48,990 nt of DNA from Planctomycetaceae bacterium (lineage in GTDB: Bacteria; Planctomycetota; Planctomycetia; Planctomycetales; Planctomycetaceae), in assembly GCA_947476295.1 (NCBI GenBank), contig CANJQC010000029.1, forward strand, positions 1-48,990. The letters are read 5' to 3'. Positions within the stretch are counted from its first letter, which is position 1; each line of letters begins with the position of its first letter. The notes beneath the pieces were generated by a model, which worked only from the letters and a program-made list of their open reading frames with translations, was not told the origin of the DNA and did not search any database. A program made the position numbers and the translations under genes. This document shows, in pieces, positions 1 to 11,347 of the stretch.

Positions 1-1028
1 CGAATGCCTGTGGAGAAACTCGCGCGAACACCGTCGGCGAGCATCGTGCCTACGGGAGCTTTCGCAAATCGCTCTGCAACCGCAGTGACGAACGCAGTGC
101 CAGGTTCACCGGCAGGAACGACCACCAGTCCTGGATTTGTGCAGAATTGCCCAGTTCCCATCAAACAACTTCCAGTAAACTCATCCGCCAGCGCGGCAGC
201 GCGTTCCCTGAGCGCACCGCTCATGATGAACACCGGGTTGATACTCGACAATTCTAAATACATCGGTTTGCCTGCAGCGTCGGCAGCGGCTTTGAGCTTC
301 AACCCCGTATGTCGGGCTCCCGTGTAACCGGAAGCACCGATGCGATGATCGGATACCAGTTTCGCTCCGTCTTCGTGGCTTGTGCGGTAGATCAACTGCA
401 CAAGTGCTTCGGGCATACCGGTTTCGCGAATCGCGGTCAGAGCAGCATCGCCAAAGATGCGAGTTGTTTCGGGATGACACGGATGACCTTTTGCGATCAC
501 CGGATTACCAGCTGCAATGGCTGCCGCGAAATCTCCGCCAGAGATGCCGTTGAAGGCAAATGGAAAATTGTTGGGACCAAACACAACTACCGGCCCAATT
601 GGGCCTAACATGGCACGGATTCCCGCTGCAGAATCAATCACCGGCGTTCGCCACGAATCCGTGCGAGCCGCCTTCGCCGCCTGCCGGAGTTGATTCGTCG
701 TGCGAGGCAGTTCACCGTCTTTCAGCCGCGGGGACTTCGGCAGTCCGGTCTCTGAATGAGCCGCATCAACCAGCAACTCAGCGCGGGCTTCGATCTCCTT
801 TGCGTAACATTCAAGGAAATCTGCGAATCGACTCCCCGGCCAGCCTCGCATCTGCCGTGAAACCTTTTCTGCGGCTTTGATTGCCGCTTCAATTTCTTCC
901 CACGGACTCACGGGAAATATTCCAGGAAGCCGTTCTTCCGTCATCGGGTTCACGGCTTGGAAGACCGAAGTCCCCTTGCTGGACGTCCAATGACCGTTCA
1001 GAAGAATAGGCTGAATCGAATTCGCCAC
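1..1028 (-). CDS. Aldehyde dehydrogenase, alpha-ketoglutaric semialdehyde dehydrogenase type (partial)
   Basis: NAD(P)-dependent oxidation of an aldehyde to an acid. The closest subfamily by motif is 2,5-dioxovalerate (alpha-ketoglutaric semialdehyde) dehydrogenase, which works in pentose and sugar-acid catabolism. The reading frame enters from the left edge, so the last third or so is missing; about 342 residues are visible. Seen: the cofactor-site stretch GPVVVFGPNNFPFAF, the segment with the catalytic glutamate (MYLELSSINPVF), and the nucleophile Cys296 in MGTGQFCTNPG. The SSINPVF form is characteristic of the KGSADH group. The start is taken as GTG at 1028, with AAAGG about 8 nt upstream and a normal ALDH N-terminus (LLNGHW). 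Substrate specificity is inferred. Confidence 0.85.
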   Translation of the reverse strand, partial: MANSIQPILLNGHWTSSKGTSVFQAVNPMTEERLPGIFPVSPWEEIEAAIKAAEKVSRQMRGWPGSRFADFLECYAKEIEARAELLVDAAHSETGLPKSPRLKDGELPRTTNQLRQAAKAARTDSWRTPVIDSAAGIRAMLGPIGPVVVFGPNNFPFAFNGISGGDFAAAIAAGNPVIAKGHPCHPETTRIFGDAALTAIRETGMPEALVQLIYRTSHEDGAKLVSDHRIGASGYTGARHTGLKLKAAADAAGKPMYLELSSINPVFIMSGALRERAAALADEFTGSCLMGTGQFCTNPGLVVVPAGEPGTAFVTAVAERFAKAPVGTMLADGVRASFSTGI

Positions 1029-1084
1029 AGAGTGTACCTTTCAGTTAACGACAGACTGCCGTCGGAGGATCTGTTCAGCAAGTT

Positions 1085-1112
1085 CCTTCTCCCCCGAGTT
1101 CGGGGGAGAAGG
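1085..1112. repeat. Perfect 13-bp hairpin between two minus-strand genes
   Basis: CCTTCTCCCCCGA is followed after 2 nt by its exact reverse complement. The element sits between the start of the aldehyde dehydrogenase gene and the stop of the DUF1080/ThuA gene and continues into GTGGCCGACAGGCC. There is no T-run on either side, so it is more likely a dispersed palindromic repeat than an intrinsic terminator, although it could block transcription or protect an mRNA end. Confidence 0.6.
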
Positions 1113-1182
1113 TGGCCGACAGGCCGGATGAGGGGGCTTTCAAGGATGGCAGCGTTTGAGAAAAGCGTCTGCATCTGGTTCA

Positions 1183-2784
1183 TTACTTCCGAGCCGTTGC
1201 CCATTCGTCGAGCATGGCCTGAATGCGAGCGGGATTGAAATCGCCAGGGACATCGTAATCCTGATTGGCCTGAAGATCAGCGACAGACAGGTCTCGTGAA
1301 GGAATTCCATCCGCTGGCACGTTGGCATGAGCCGTCCACGCAATGGCGTTCAGTACCAGAGTTCTGAAATCACGATTGCCCCAGTTCCAGTGATCGTGAC
1401 CACCCGTGAAGCCAAAGCCGCGACCTGCATCCTTACGCGAACGCGCCCAGGCCATCGTCTGAGATTCTTTGCGTTCCAGGACGGCGGCACGCACTGTCGG
1501 ATTGTTGCTGTGAGGCCCATCAGCCCGCGCAAGGCTGCCATCTTCTTTGACCAGTGTTGAACGCGGTGGCAGGTCTGTGAGGACGGGAATAATGTCCGCG
1601 TCTTCTCCGGCAAACCGCATGTGATAGTACCATTCGTCGTTGATCCGAAATGGTTTCACACCATTTGCAATCGGATGATCCGGAAACTTCGCGAAGTTGC
1701 CGGTCCAGTGAGGATTCACGGACCAGTCGGCTTCAAAGTAACCTCCGGTCCAGTCCAGAAATGCGTCTCCCGATGCGCCTTTGGGAACTTCGACACCATA
1801 GTGTATACACACCATCCCAATGCCACGCTTTTCGAGTGCTTTCAGGCGATCCAGTTTACTATTGAACGGATGCCCGCTGCCGCCGTCGGCATAAATCACA
1901 ATTGTGTCAGCGCTGTCGAGGACTGAATCGTCTTCCGGCCAGCCTTTGGTATAAACACTCGCTTCAATCCCAAGGTTCGAAGAGTTCAGCGCCTCGGCCA
2001 ACAGCATACAGCCCGCGCGATGTTCGTGAGCCCCGTAGCCATGGCTGGGATTACCGGCAATCAATGCGATTTTTTTTGGAGCAGGCAGACGCTTCAGTCG
2101 AATATTGCGGAACTGCACGGTCATGGCTGGGCCGACATGAGCCTGCAACGCCAGCAGGCCTGCTGCTCGACGTTCCTGCACATCGTTGTCAGTAACATCG
2201 ATTGTCTGGACGTCGTTGATGAAGTGCTGGAAGTGGTGTCCGTCGGCAACGATGCGGTACTTGTTCCAGTCTTCCTTCTTAATCATCTTTTGAATCTCTT
2301 TGGTGTCACCGATTTTTGCAGTTTCTTTGACTTCAAACTTGCCATCGTTACGCACAAGCTCCGTCGCCTGCCCACGCTGAGCCAGGATGCCGCGATACTG
2401 TTCGCCGTAAAGAATCCCAGAGTAAGTGTCTCCGGCTTCGAAGTCGGCCTGATATCCACCGATACCCCATTTGAGCTCCGGCAGTTCGAAGCTGCGATAC
2501 TGAATTCCTGAATTGCCGTTGACAATCCTGTACTCCAGCTCCAGCTCAAAATTATCCACCTCACCACCACGCCAGATGATGAACGTGTTTTTTTTGAGCT
2601 TCTTTGCTTCGTCGTTCGAGGTCGCTCCAGTGATCGTTCCGTCCTGAACGCTCCATACCTCCGGATTCCCGTCCCAGTTTTCCAGCGTCTTGCCGTCGAA
2701 GATTGATTCCCAATCGTCCGCATTCACAGACACTGTCGCCACACACAGTGCAGCCAGAAACAAGCACAGTCGCTGAAATCTCAT
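1183..2784 (-). CDS. Secreted DUF1080 (3-keto-disaccharide hydrolase) + ThuA-like two-domain protein
   Basis: 533 residues. Residues 1-22 form a Sec signal peptide (MRFQRLCLFLAALCVATVSV, then NA). Residues 24 to about 230 are a DUF1080 / 3-keto-disaccharide hydrolase concanavalin-like domain, opening with WESIFDGKTLENW. It carries the family's WSVQDGTITG and GNSGIQYRS blocks. Residues about 238-490 are a ThuA-like, glutamine-amidotransferase-fold domain beginning KIALIAGNPSHGYGAHEH, with NPHWTGNF and GFTGGHDHWNWG further on. Both families are expanded in Planctomycetota and linked to breakdown of oxidised sugars outside the cytoplasm. The combination suggests a periplasmic glycan or 3-keto-sugar enzyme; the exact substrate is unknown. 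Confidence 0.9.
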   Translation of the reverse strand: MRFQRLCLFLAALCVATVSVNADDWESIFDGKTLENWDGNPEVWSVQDGTITGATSNDEAKKLKKNTFIIWRGGEVDNFELELEYRIVNGNSGIQYRSFELPELKWGIGGYQADFEAGDTYSGILYGEQYRGILAQRGQATELVRNDGKFEVKETAKIGDTKEIQKMIKKEDWNKYRIVADGHHFQHFINDVQTIDVTDNDVQERRAAGLLALQAHVGPAMTVQFRNIRLKRLPAPKKIALIAGNPSHGYGAHEHRAGCMLLAEALNSSNLGIEASVYTKGWPEDDSVLDSADTIVIYADGGSGHPFNSKLDRLKALEKRGIGMVCIHYGVEVPKGASGDAFLDWTGGYFEADWSVNPHWTGNFAKFPDHPIANGVKPFRINDEWYYHMRFAGEDADIIPVLTDLPPRSTLVKEDGSLARADGPHSNNPTVRAAVLERKESQTMAWARSRKDAGRGFGFTGGHDHWNWGNRDFRTLVLNAIAWTAHANVPADGIPSRDLSVADLQANQDYDVPGDFNPARIQAMLDEWATARK

Positions 2785-2924
2785 GGTTACCCCCCCGGAA
2801 GGTCAGAATTCGCATCAGGTCGCCGTCAGGCACTGCCAATGATAGCAGCAATTTTCTGATCGCAACACTGAGCGGACGGGGCGGACTGCCCGTGATGCAC
2901 ACGGGGCGGCGCTGAGTCATGGAC

Positions 2925-2990
2925 GGCGAGCGGTGTGGAGTCAGCCCACTGGGACAATGCGATTCCACAGGACTGACATTCTTGTCCGTC
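2925..2990. repeat. Dispersed repeats: GGCGAGCGGT family followed by GACATTCTTGTCC family
   Basis: 2925-2947 begins GGCGAGCGGTG and ends GTCAGCCC. The same block plus downstream bases (CAGCCCA, then ACAATGCG) recurs at 19849-19884. 2975-2990 is GACATTCTTGTCCGTC; its inverse recurs at 26584-26597, and close relatives lie at 41425 and 41523. These are non-coding palindromic repeat units. Their mobilising enzyme is unknown. Confidence 0.6.
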
Positions 2991-3139
2991 TTATATTGGC
3001 GAACGCCGAGAAATCACGACGTACCGGCAAGCTGACGCATGCCGCCCGCCAGTCGTGGTTTAGCCTAGGCAAATCCGGGAATACTCCGGGAATACACGGA
3101 CGAGTCGGCATCACAACATCGAAAAATGGAAAACACCGA

Positions 3140-3193
3140 GAGGGCTGACGCCCTGCCGCTCGCCTGACACGCCCCGTCGCCGAGGGCGACGGG
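3140..3193. repeat. Repeat GAGGGCTGACGCCCTGCC plus 9-bp hairpin
   Basis: 3140-3164 is a 25-bp unit that recurs exactly at 34221-34245; an inverted relative is at 2925-2947. It is followed by a perfect hairpin, CCCGTCGCC-GAG-GGCGACGGG (3173-3193), 16 bp beyond the ppiC stop. There is no T-tract, so any terminator role for ppiC would not be of the classic intrinsic type. Confidence 0.6.
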
Positions 3194-3208
3194 AGCAATC
3201 GACATCCG

Positions 3209-4273
3209 TTATTTCGTCACAGTCGATTCAAGCGACGCTTCACGAACGGCGCTGGCTTTTTCAACGGAACCGCGTGATTCGCCGGTGAGGAAGTTGTCCA
3301 CACGCGCGGATTTCTGCAGAGATTCAAACGTTTCACCAACCATCTTCTGAACTTCACGTTCAGTCAGGTCCGCATGTAACTGAGCCTGTACATCTTTGAG
3401 ATCGTGGTCAATCGGTTCCGTCAAGCCTTCAAACTTCAGGATGGCAAACTGGTTGGGTCCGACCTGCAGAATCCCGGAGATTTCCCCCGGCTCCTTCATC
3501 TCGAACGCGGCTCTTCGCAGGTTTTCATGAGCACCAGTATTTTTGCGGATCGGCGGAATCACACCACCCAAAGCGCGGCTGTTGGTTTCGACACTGAAGT
3601 CGCGAGCCAGGGCATCAAAGTCGTCGGGATTAGCCTTGGCTTTGTCCCAGACTTCCTGTGCGCGACGCTGCTTGTCACACACTATCATGCGTGCCTTCAC
3701 GCGCGGTCCGTAGTTGTCTTCGTAAGCATGCTGCAACATCTCGCGAGTGATCGTCACTTCTTTGCCTGCCAGCTTTCGCAGTGCCAGCATAGGCCAGATA
3801 ATGTCGCGATGATATTGCACGGGAGAGAGTGCGCGTTCGGCTTCCAGCAGTTTGTAATACTGATCAACGGCCAGACCGAATTTCTTGGAGATTTCGATCA
3901 CCTGCTGAGTCACTTCAGCTTCCGAAACCACGATGCCACGCTCGGCACAGGCCTGCTGAATGATCGTGCGGCTGATCATGTTCTCCAGAACTTCCTTGCC
4001 GTGGCGTTCGACGCATTCCTTTGCTAGGGCTTCGTAGGAAATCGGTTCAGCGTTGACTCGGGCGAACGCAGTGTTCTGGGCGTCCGTGCCGGCGGAATCG
4101 GCAGCGCCGTCTGCTTTCTGTTCGGCGGCCTGAGTGGCCTGGGCCCGCCAGACCTGCATCGAAATGCCACTAGCGACCAACACGACAAGCGTACCGCCGA
4201 TCAGGATGCCACTTCGCTTTGAACGGGATTCGGCGACAGTTTTCGACGTGGACGGTGTTGTGAGTTGCGGCAT
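3209..4273 (-). CDS. Membrane-anchored PpiC/parvulin-type peptidyl-prolyl isomerase
   Basis: 354 residues from the chosen ATG at 4273, which has AGGAGA 9 nt upstream; a longer frame reaching 4405 has no comparable site. A single N-terminal hydrophobic segment (about 24-43, GILIGGTLVVLVASGISM) anchors the protein facing outward. Residues about 75-180 resemble the SurA/PrsA N-terminal chaperone region. The parvulin rotamase domain (about 190-300) is seen in KARMIVCDKQRRAQEVWDKA, FSVETNSRALGGVIPP and the closing GPNQFAILKFEGL. The role is folding of exported proteins. It is divergent from gyrA and probably has its own promoter in the shared 367-bp gap. Confidence 0.88.
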   Translation of the reverse strand: MPQLTTPSTSKTVAESRSKRSGILIGGTLVVLVASGISMQVWRAQATQAAEQKADGAADSAGTDAQNTAFARVNAEPISYEALAKECVERHGKEVLENMISRTIIQQACAERGIVVSEAEVTQQVIEISKKFGLAVDQYYKLLEAERALSPVQYHRDIIWPMLALRKLAGKEVTITREMLQHAYEDNYGPRVKARMIVCDKQRRAQEVWDKAKANPDDFDALARDFSVETNSRALGGVIPPIRKNTGAHENLRRAAFEMKEPGEISGILQVGPNQFAILKFEGLTEPIDHDLKDVQAQLHADLTEREVQKMVGETFESLQKSARVDNFLTGESRGSVEKASAVREASLESTVTK

Positions 4274-4640
4274 GATCGGGGTCTCCTGAATCGAGGATTC
4301 TCGGCGCGAAACGAAGGGAGTGAGAAGTACAGAGGGGATTTGAGGCGGTAAGTACCGTGAATCAATTGGTTCACGCTTTCCCGTCTTCGGTTGAACTAAG
4401 TCCAAAGACGCAGAATTCGCCGTTTTGGAAACGCTGATTCACAGGCTTTGTGTCGCGTTATACGCCCTTTTGCAAAATGGGGTCAAGTTCGGTTTTTTCG
4501 CACGCTGACGAGGCTCGTGACAATTGAGAAACCGGCAGAATCTGCTACAATCCGGCCACTGCGGTTCGGCGTCGTAAATGACTGTCAGAAAAGCACTTGC
4601 AGCATGCAAGATCACATAGTGCTTCAAAAAGGATTTTCGT
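4274..4640. other. Divergent ppiC / gyrA intergenic region
   Basis: 367 bp separating the two divergent start codons. It contains the candidate gyrA promoter listed next. No protein-like frame is evident apart from the upstream extension of the ppiC frame. No repeat copy was recognised. Confidence 0.5.
4524..4551 (+). promoter_or_regulatory. Candidate sigma-70-type promoter for gyrA
   Basis: TTGAGA at 4524-4529, a 16-bp spacer, and TACAAT at 4546-4551 match the -35/-10 consensus at 4 of 6 and 5 of 6. Transcription would start near 4558 and give a leader of about 80 nt before the TTG start. In other bacteria gyrase promoters are induced by loss of supercoiling; whether this one is cannot be read from the sequence. 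Confidence 0.5.
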
Positions 4641-7451
4641 TTGTCTACTGACGATCCCAAAGGCGACGGCCTTGTCCCTGCAGATCCCCGCGTGTCCCGA
4701 ACTGATATTCAGGATGAGATGCGGACAAGCTATCTCACATACGCGATGAGCGTAATCATCAGTCGCGCTTTGCCGGACGTTCGCGACGGGCTGAAACCTT
4801 CCCAGCGCCGAATTCTGGTCGCAATGAACGACCTTAGCCTTGGGCCAAATTCTGGCCGAAAAAAATGCGCGAAGATCGCTGGCGACACCAGCGGCAACTA
4901 TCACCCGCACGGTGAAGGAGCGATTTATCCAACGCTCGTCCGCATGGCTCAGGATTGGGTCATGCGCGAAGTGTTGATCGACAAGCAGGGCAACTTCGGA
5001 TCGCTCGCCGGCCTGCCGCCAGCCGCCATGCGATACACCGAAGCGCGCCTGTCCGGGGCCGCTGCCGAAATGATGCGCGACATCGATCGTGAAACCGTCG
5101 ATTTCGCACCGACGTATGACAACGATCGACTCGAACCTGTCGTGCTGCCCGCACGATTTCCGAATCTGCTTGTCAATGGATCCAGTGGAATCGCGGTCGG
5201 GATGGCGACCAGCATGCCTCCGCATAATATGTCGGAAGTCTGCGAATCGGTGATTCGCGTGATTGACGATCCTGATCTGTCCCTCGACGAATTGCTCGAC
5301 GTCATCCCTGGCCCGGACTTTCCGACCGGCGGCATTATCTGCGGCAGTATGGGAATTCGTCAGGCCTACATGACTGGCCGCTCTACGCTGACTCTGCGAT
5401 CTCGCACGCATTTCGAAACCGAAAAGAATTCGGACGTTATCGTCGTAACGGAAATCCCATATCAGGACACACGTGACCGCATCCGTGAAAAGCTTGAGAT
5501 CTTGGTCCGCGACGAACGCATCAAAGGCATCTCACGTATTGTTGACCTGACAGACCGCACGATTCCATCATGGCAGGTGCGGCTACATATTGTACTCAAA
5601 CGTGATGCCGACAAAGAAGTCGTACTGAATCAGCTGTTTCAGTATTCACCGCTGCAAACGACCGTCAGCGTGATCATGCTGGCTCTCGAAGGCAATCGTC
5701 CCCAGTTGATGACCGTACGGATGTTGCTAGATTCGTTTATTCGACATCGAGTGGACGTTATTCGCCGCCGCACCGAGTTTATGCTGCGAGAAGCTCGCAA
5801 GCGAAAACACACGGTGGAAGGCTTGTTGCTGGCTCAGACCGACATCGATCGTATCATCAAGACGATTCGCGATTCCGCCAGCCGCGCTGCCGCAAAAGAT
5901 GCGTTGCAGAAAGTTCCAGTCCCGTCGCCGCTGGTATCACGGGCTCTTGGAGAAGACGGCTTCAAGGCGTTTGTGCTGGAGAACGGTGAAGCAGATAATT
6001 ATTTCCTGTCGGCCAATCAGTCCGAAGCGATTGTGTCGATGCAGCTTGGTTCACTGGCCAATCTGGAACGCGAAAAACTCGTCGCCGAACATCAGCACCT
6101 GCTCGACAACATCGGCGAATTCCTGCGGCTGCTGTCCGACGAAGCGAATCTGCGAGCCGTCGTCCGAACCGACATGGAAGAACTCAAAGCCCGCTTCCCG
6201 GACAAGCGCCGTACGACGATTTCAGACGAAGAGTTGGGTGACTACGACAAGGAAGCACTCATCGCCGAACAGCCGATGGTCGTTACCATGTCGCAGCGCG
6301 GCTACATCAAGCGAACTCCGCTGGATGTTTATGAAGCTCAGAATCGCGGCGGCAAGGGTATCAAGGGTGCTACCTCGGACGACGAAGATCCGATTGCCCA
6401 TCTGTTTGTGACAAGCACGCATGATTTCCTGCTGTTTTTCACGGACAAAGGCAAAGTCCACTGGATCAAGGTTTACGATCTTCCGCTGCAGGCCCGCACC
6501 GGCAAGGGACGAGCCCTTGCAAACATTTTGACTCTGGAAGAAGGTGAAGGGATTGCCAGTTGCTTCAATGTCCGTTACTTCCCTGACGACCAGTATCTGG
6601 TCATCGCAACTCGCCAGGGCATCATTAAGAAGACGGCTCTGTCCGCCTACGGTCGCCCGATGAAAGGTGGCATTATCGCGATCCGTCTGGACGACGGCGA
6701 CGCACTGATTGATGTACGCATTGTGCAGGGTGATGAGGACCTGATTCTGTCAACCTCCGGCGGCATGGCTATTCGCTTCAATCACGAAGACGCCCGCCCG
6801 ATGGGGCGAGCCACTCGCGGAGTGAAGGGCATCAAGCTGTCGAAAGAGGAAATCGTCGTAGGCATGGTCGTGGCGGATCCGGAGCGGACATTGCTGAGCA
6901 TCTGCGAATTCGGCTATGGCAAACGCACACCGTTTGGACCTGGCGAACTGGATTCCAGCGAAGCTGCGGCCGAGGATGTCCCGGCAGACGACAGCATTGT
7001 CGATGATAACGATTCAACAACTGACCTCGCGGACGACGCAGTGGAAGCCGTGGAAGAAGAAAGCGAAGCATCACCCGGCAGCAGCGCCCAATACCGCCGC
7101 CAGCGTCGCGGCGGAAAGGGTCTGCGAGACATCAAGACCACCGCCCGCAACGGCAAAGTGGTCGATGTCCTCTCTGTCATCGACTCCGACGAAGTCCTCA
7201 TGGTCACTTCCCGCGGCAAGATCCAGCGCATCCGCGCGAGTGACATCAACACCATCGGCCGCAACACCCAAGGCGTCCGCATCATCCGCCTCGACGATGG
7301 CGACACGCTGGTGTCCTGTGCCGTGATTCCAGGCGATGTGATTGATGAGGAAGCTGCCAAGGCGGCAGCGGCAGTGGCAGCAAACGCAGCGGAGAAGCCG
7401 GTGGTGCCAGAGATTGTGGTTGAGGAGAATCCAAACGACGAAGAAGAGTAA
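4641..7451 (+). CDS. gyrA: DNA gyrase subunit A
   Basis: Breakage-reunion subunit of gyrase. 936 residues from a TTG start preceded by AAGGA at about 8 nt. Residues 20 to about 520 are the topoisomerase IIA core, with the catalytic tyrosine Tyr132 in [11 protein letters not shown]. The tail is a six-bladed beta-pinwheel. The canonical GyrA-box position reads QNRGGKG (about 571-577). A second, perfect QRRGGKG lies near 820-826, just after an Asp/Glu-rich insertion (about 770-815) in a late blade. The quinolone pocket reads [10 protein letters not shown]: Gly93 and Pro97 stand where E. coli has Ser83 and Asp87. The box motifs and the gyrB nearby favour gyrase over topoisomerase IV. Confidence 0.96.
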   Translation: MSTDDPKGDGLVPADPRVSRTDIQDEMRTSYLTYAMSVIISRALPDVRDGLKPSQRRILVAMNDLSLGPNSGRKKCAKIAGDTSGNYHPHGEGAIYPTLVRMAQDWVMREVLIDKQGNFGSLAGLPPAAMRYTEARLSGAAAEMMRDIDRETVDFAPTYDNDRLEPVVLPARFPNLLVNGSSGIAVGMATSMPPHNMSEVCESVIRVIDDPDLSLDELLDVIPGPDFPTGGIICGSMGIRQAYMTGRSTLTLRSRTHFETEKNSDVIVVTEIPYQDTRDRIREKLEILVRDERIKGISRIVDLTDRTIPSWQVRLHIVLKRDADKEVVLNQLFQYSPLQTTVSVIMLALEGNRPQLMTVRMLLDSFIRHRVDVIRRRTEFMLREARKRKHTVEGLLLAQTDIDRIIKTIRDSASRAAAKDALQKVPVPSPLVSRALGEDGFKAFVLENGEADNYFLSANQSEAIVSMQLGSLANLEREKLVAEHQHLLDNIGEFLRLLSDEANLRAVVRTDMEELKARFPDKRRTTISDEELGDYDKEALIAEQPMVVTMSQRGYIKRTPLDVYEAQNRGGKGIKGATSDDEDPIAHLFVTSTHDFLLFFTDKGKVHWIKVYDLPLQARTGKGRALANILTLEEGEGIASCFNVRYFPDDQYLVIATRQGIIKKTALSAYGRPMKGGIIAIRLDDGDALIDVRIVQGDEDLILSTSGGMAIRFNHEDARPMGRATRGVKGIKLSKEEIVVGMVVADPERTLLSICEFGYGKRTPFGPGELDSSEAAAEDVPADDSIVDDNDSTTDLADDAVEAVEEESEASPGSSAQYRRQRRGGKGLRDIKTTARNGKVVDVLSVIDSDEVLMVTSRGKIQRIRASDINTIGRNTQGVRIIRLDDGDTLVSCAVIPGDVIDEEAAKAAAAVAANAAEKPVVPEIVVEENPNDEEE

Positions 7452-7598
7452 CTTCATCTCGTGACGAGGTCAAAGTAGATCCACTTCCTTCCGAGTGTTG
7501 GCCACCACTTTGTTCGAATTGCTCGTACACGTGTTCATGGTAGTACGCAGCGATAGAAAGATGCCACTCACGCGAGCCAAATGCGGCAGCAGAAGAAA

Positions 7599-7761
7599 GT
7601 AGCCGTCTCGCTCCGCCGAGACGAGCCTCGAAGGGGGCCACTTGAATGACTACCCCGCGACGATTGTTCTTCAACCCTTTGCGACGCGTTTGATTGTGGA
7701 GCCTTGTTTCGGTTGACGAATGTCGTTTGACAAATGCTCATCACGGCGGAGCGTGATGGCT
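7599..7761. repeat. Left BIME-like repeat flanking the RAYT gene
   Basis: A block of about 163 bp matching 8435-8594 in the same orientation. It opens with a 43-bp stretch identical at 40 positions, shares CCCGCGACGATTGTTCT in the middle, and closes with a 42-bp stretch identical at 40. It contains two hairpins pointing in opposite directions: GTCTCG-CTCCGC-CGAGAC (7605-7622) on the plus strand and ATCACG-CTCCGC-CGTGAT (7740-7757) read on the minus strand. Both are preceded by GTAGCC and followed by GAGC. The block overlaps the last 2 bases of the RAYT gene. Confidence 0.85.
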
Positions 7762-8413
7762 ACTTTAGCTTCGAATAATGCAGAGACTCTGTCGGCGACA
7801 ATGCAGCTTTGATACCGTTCCTGGCGATGTATCTGCGAAAATACAGAAACTGTTCTTCTGATCGCACGAGGTGATCAAATCCGTCCTGTTGCCAGAATCG
7901 GCCGCGCTGATCGAGCTTGCGGTTGATTTCATGAGCAGTGAAGTGCTTCCATGATTTGCACTGCTCCAGCATAGCCGACTCAACAGGAAATGCGGCCAGC
8001 AAGTGAACGTGGTTCGGCATGACAATAAAATCGGTGAGTTCGTATCGATCCTGGTCGAAATGCAGGAGACTCTTGCTGACAATTTCAGCGATCAGCCGTT
8101 GTCGCAGCACACAGGCTCCATGACCTTCATCGAGTTCGTCGTGCCAGCGTTGGGAGAAGTGCTGATAGAATTCTGTCTGAGCTTCAATATCGAGTAACTG
8201 AAGTTGCTGACGCCAGTTTTGGGAGATGGGATTGATCGCGTGCAAACGAAGCCATTGGCGACGCTCCTGCCTCCATTTCTCCAGCACCAACGCCGGGATC
8301 GAATCGTCTGTCCGCCATGTCACGAAACAAACCACACCGGCCTGGACCCAATGCGGCAGTCGTCTCTCGATGACGGTGTATTCAGTATTTCGATCAAAGA
8401 AATGCAGATCCAT
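7760..8413 (-). CDS. REP-associated tyrosine transposase (RAYT, Y1_Tnp / IS200-like fold)
   Basis: 217 residues. The start at 8413 is chosen for its strong GGAGGTGG 6 nt upstream. HUH-type single-strand endonuclease: the metal-binding pair is in MPNHVHLL (132-139, His135 and His137), preceded by LTDFI as usual. The C-terminal helix has RFWQQDGFDHLVRSEEQ and then YFRRYIARNGIKA, where Tyr191 or Tyr195 would be the nucleophile. RAYTs act on palindromic REP elements with a GTAG foot. Here the gene is framed exactly by two copies of such an element, both starting GTAGCC. It appears intact and lies between gyrA and gyrB. It carries no accessory orfB or IS ends, so it is a domesticated-type RAYT rather than a full IS200. 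Confidence 0.9.
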   Translation of the reverse strand: MDLHFFDRNTEYTVIERRLPHWVQAGVVCFVTWRTDDSIPALVLEKWRQERRQWLRLHAINPISQNWRQQLQLLDIEAQTEFYQHFSQRWHDELDEGHGACVLRQRLIAEIVSKSLLHFDQDRYELTDFIVMPNHVHLLAAFPVESAMLEQCKSWKHFTAHEINRKLDQRGRFWQQDGFDHLVRSEEQFLYFRRYIARNGIKAALSPTESLHYSKLK

Positions 8414-8434
8414 CAGCCACCTCCGCTGCAAAAT

Positions 8435-8594
8435 GTAGCCGTCTCGCTCCGCCGAGACGAGCCTTCAAGGAGGCCACGTGGCTGAAAGATCCCGCGACGA
8501 TTGTTCTGCTGCTAATAGTTAAGGAACGTGGCGAGTGGTTTTGATGAATGGCATGTCGTTTGATAAATGCTCATCACGACGGAGCGTGATGGCT
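8435..8594. repeat. Right BIME-like repeat flanking the RAYT gene
   Basis: Second copy of the RAYT-flanking block. Hairpin A, GTCTCG-CTCCGC-CGAGAC, is at 8441-8458 with GTAGCC before it. Hairpin B at 8572-8591 reads on the minus strand CATCACG-CTCCGT-CGTGATG with GCAGCC before it. The block begins 21 bp upstream of the RAYT start codon, so it may also carry that gene's promoter. The remaining bases to the gyrB stop (8595-8720) show no gene. Confidence 0.85.
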
Positions 8595-8720
8595 GCATTT
8601 GCGCATCCGAATCACGGTCTGCTGACACCCGCTTCCAGGAATCGTCCAGCATGAACGGCATCGCATGTGTGCCCGCAGTCCACCCTTGTTCTCGGTTGCG
8701 TCGCCGGCCTCAACCGCAGC

Positions 8721-11300
<2,580 letters not shown>

Positions 11301-11347
11301 TCATCAGGGTTTGAGATCTCTGATTTCAATTTACGGATCCGTTTCGC

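Larger units (their letters stand above)
2785..3208. other. Intergenic region rich in palindromic repeats
   Basis: 424 bp between the start of the DUF1080/ThuA gene and the end of ppiC. I see no coding frame with protein-like composition. It holds copies of two repeat families (2925-2947 with 2975-2990, and 3140-3164) and a perfect 9-bp hairpin at 3173-3193, each listed separately. Confidence 0.6.
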
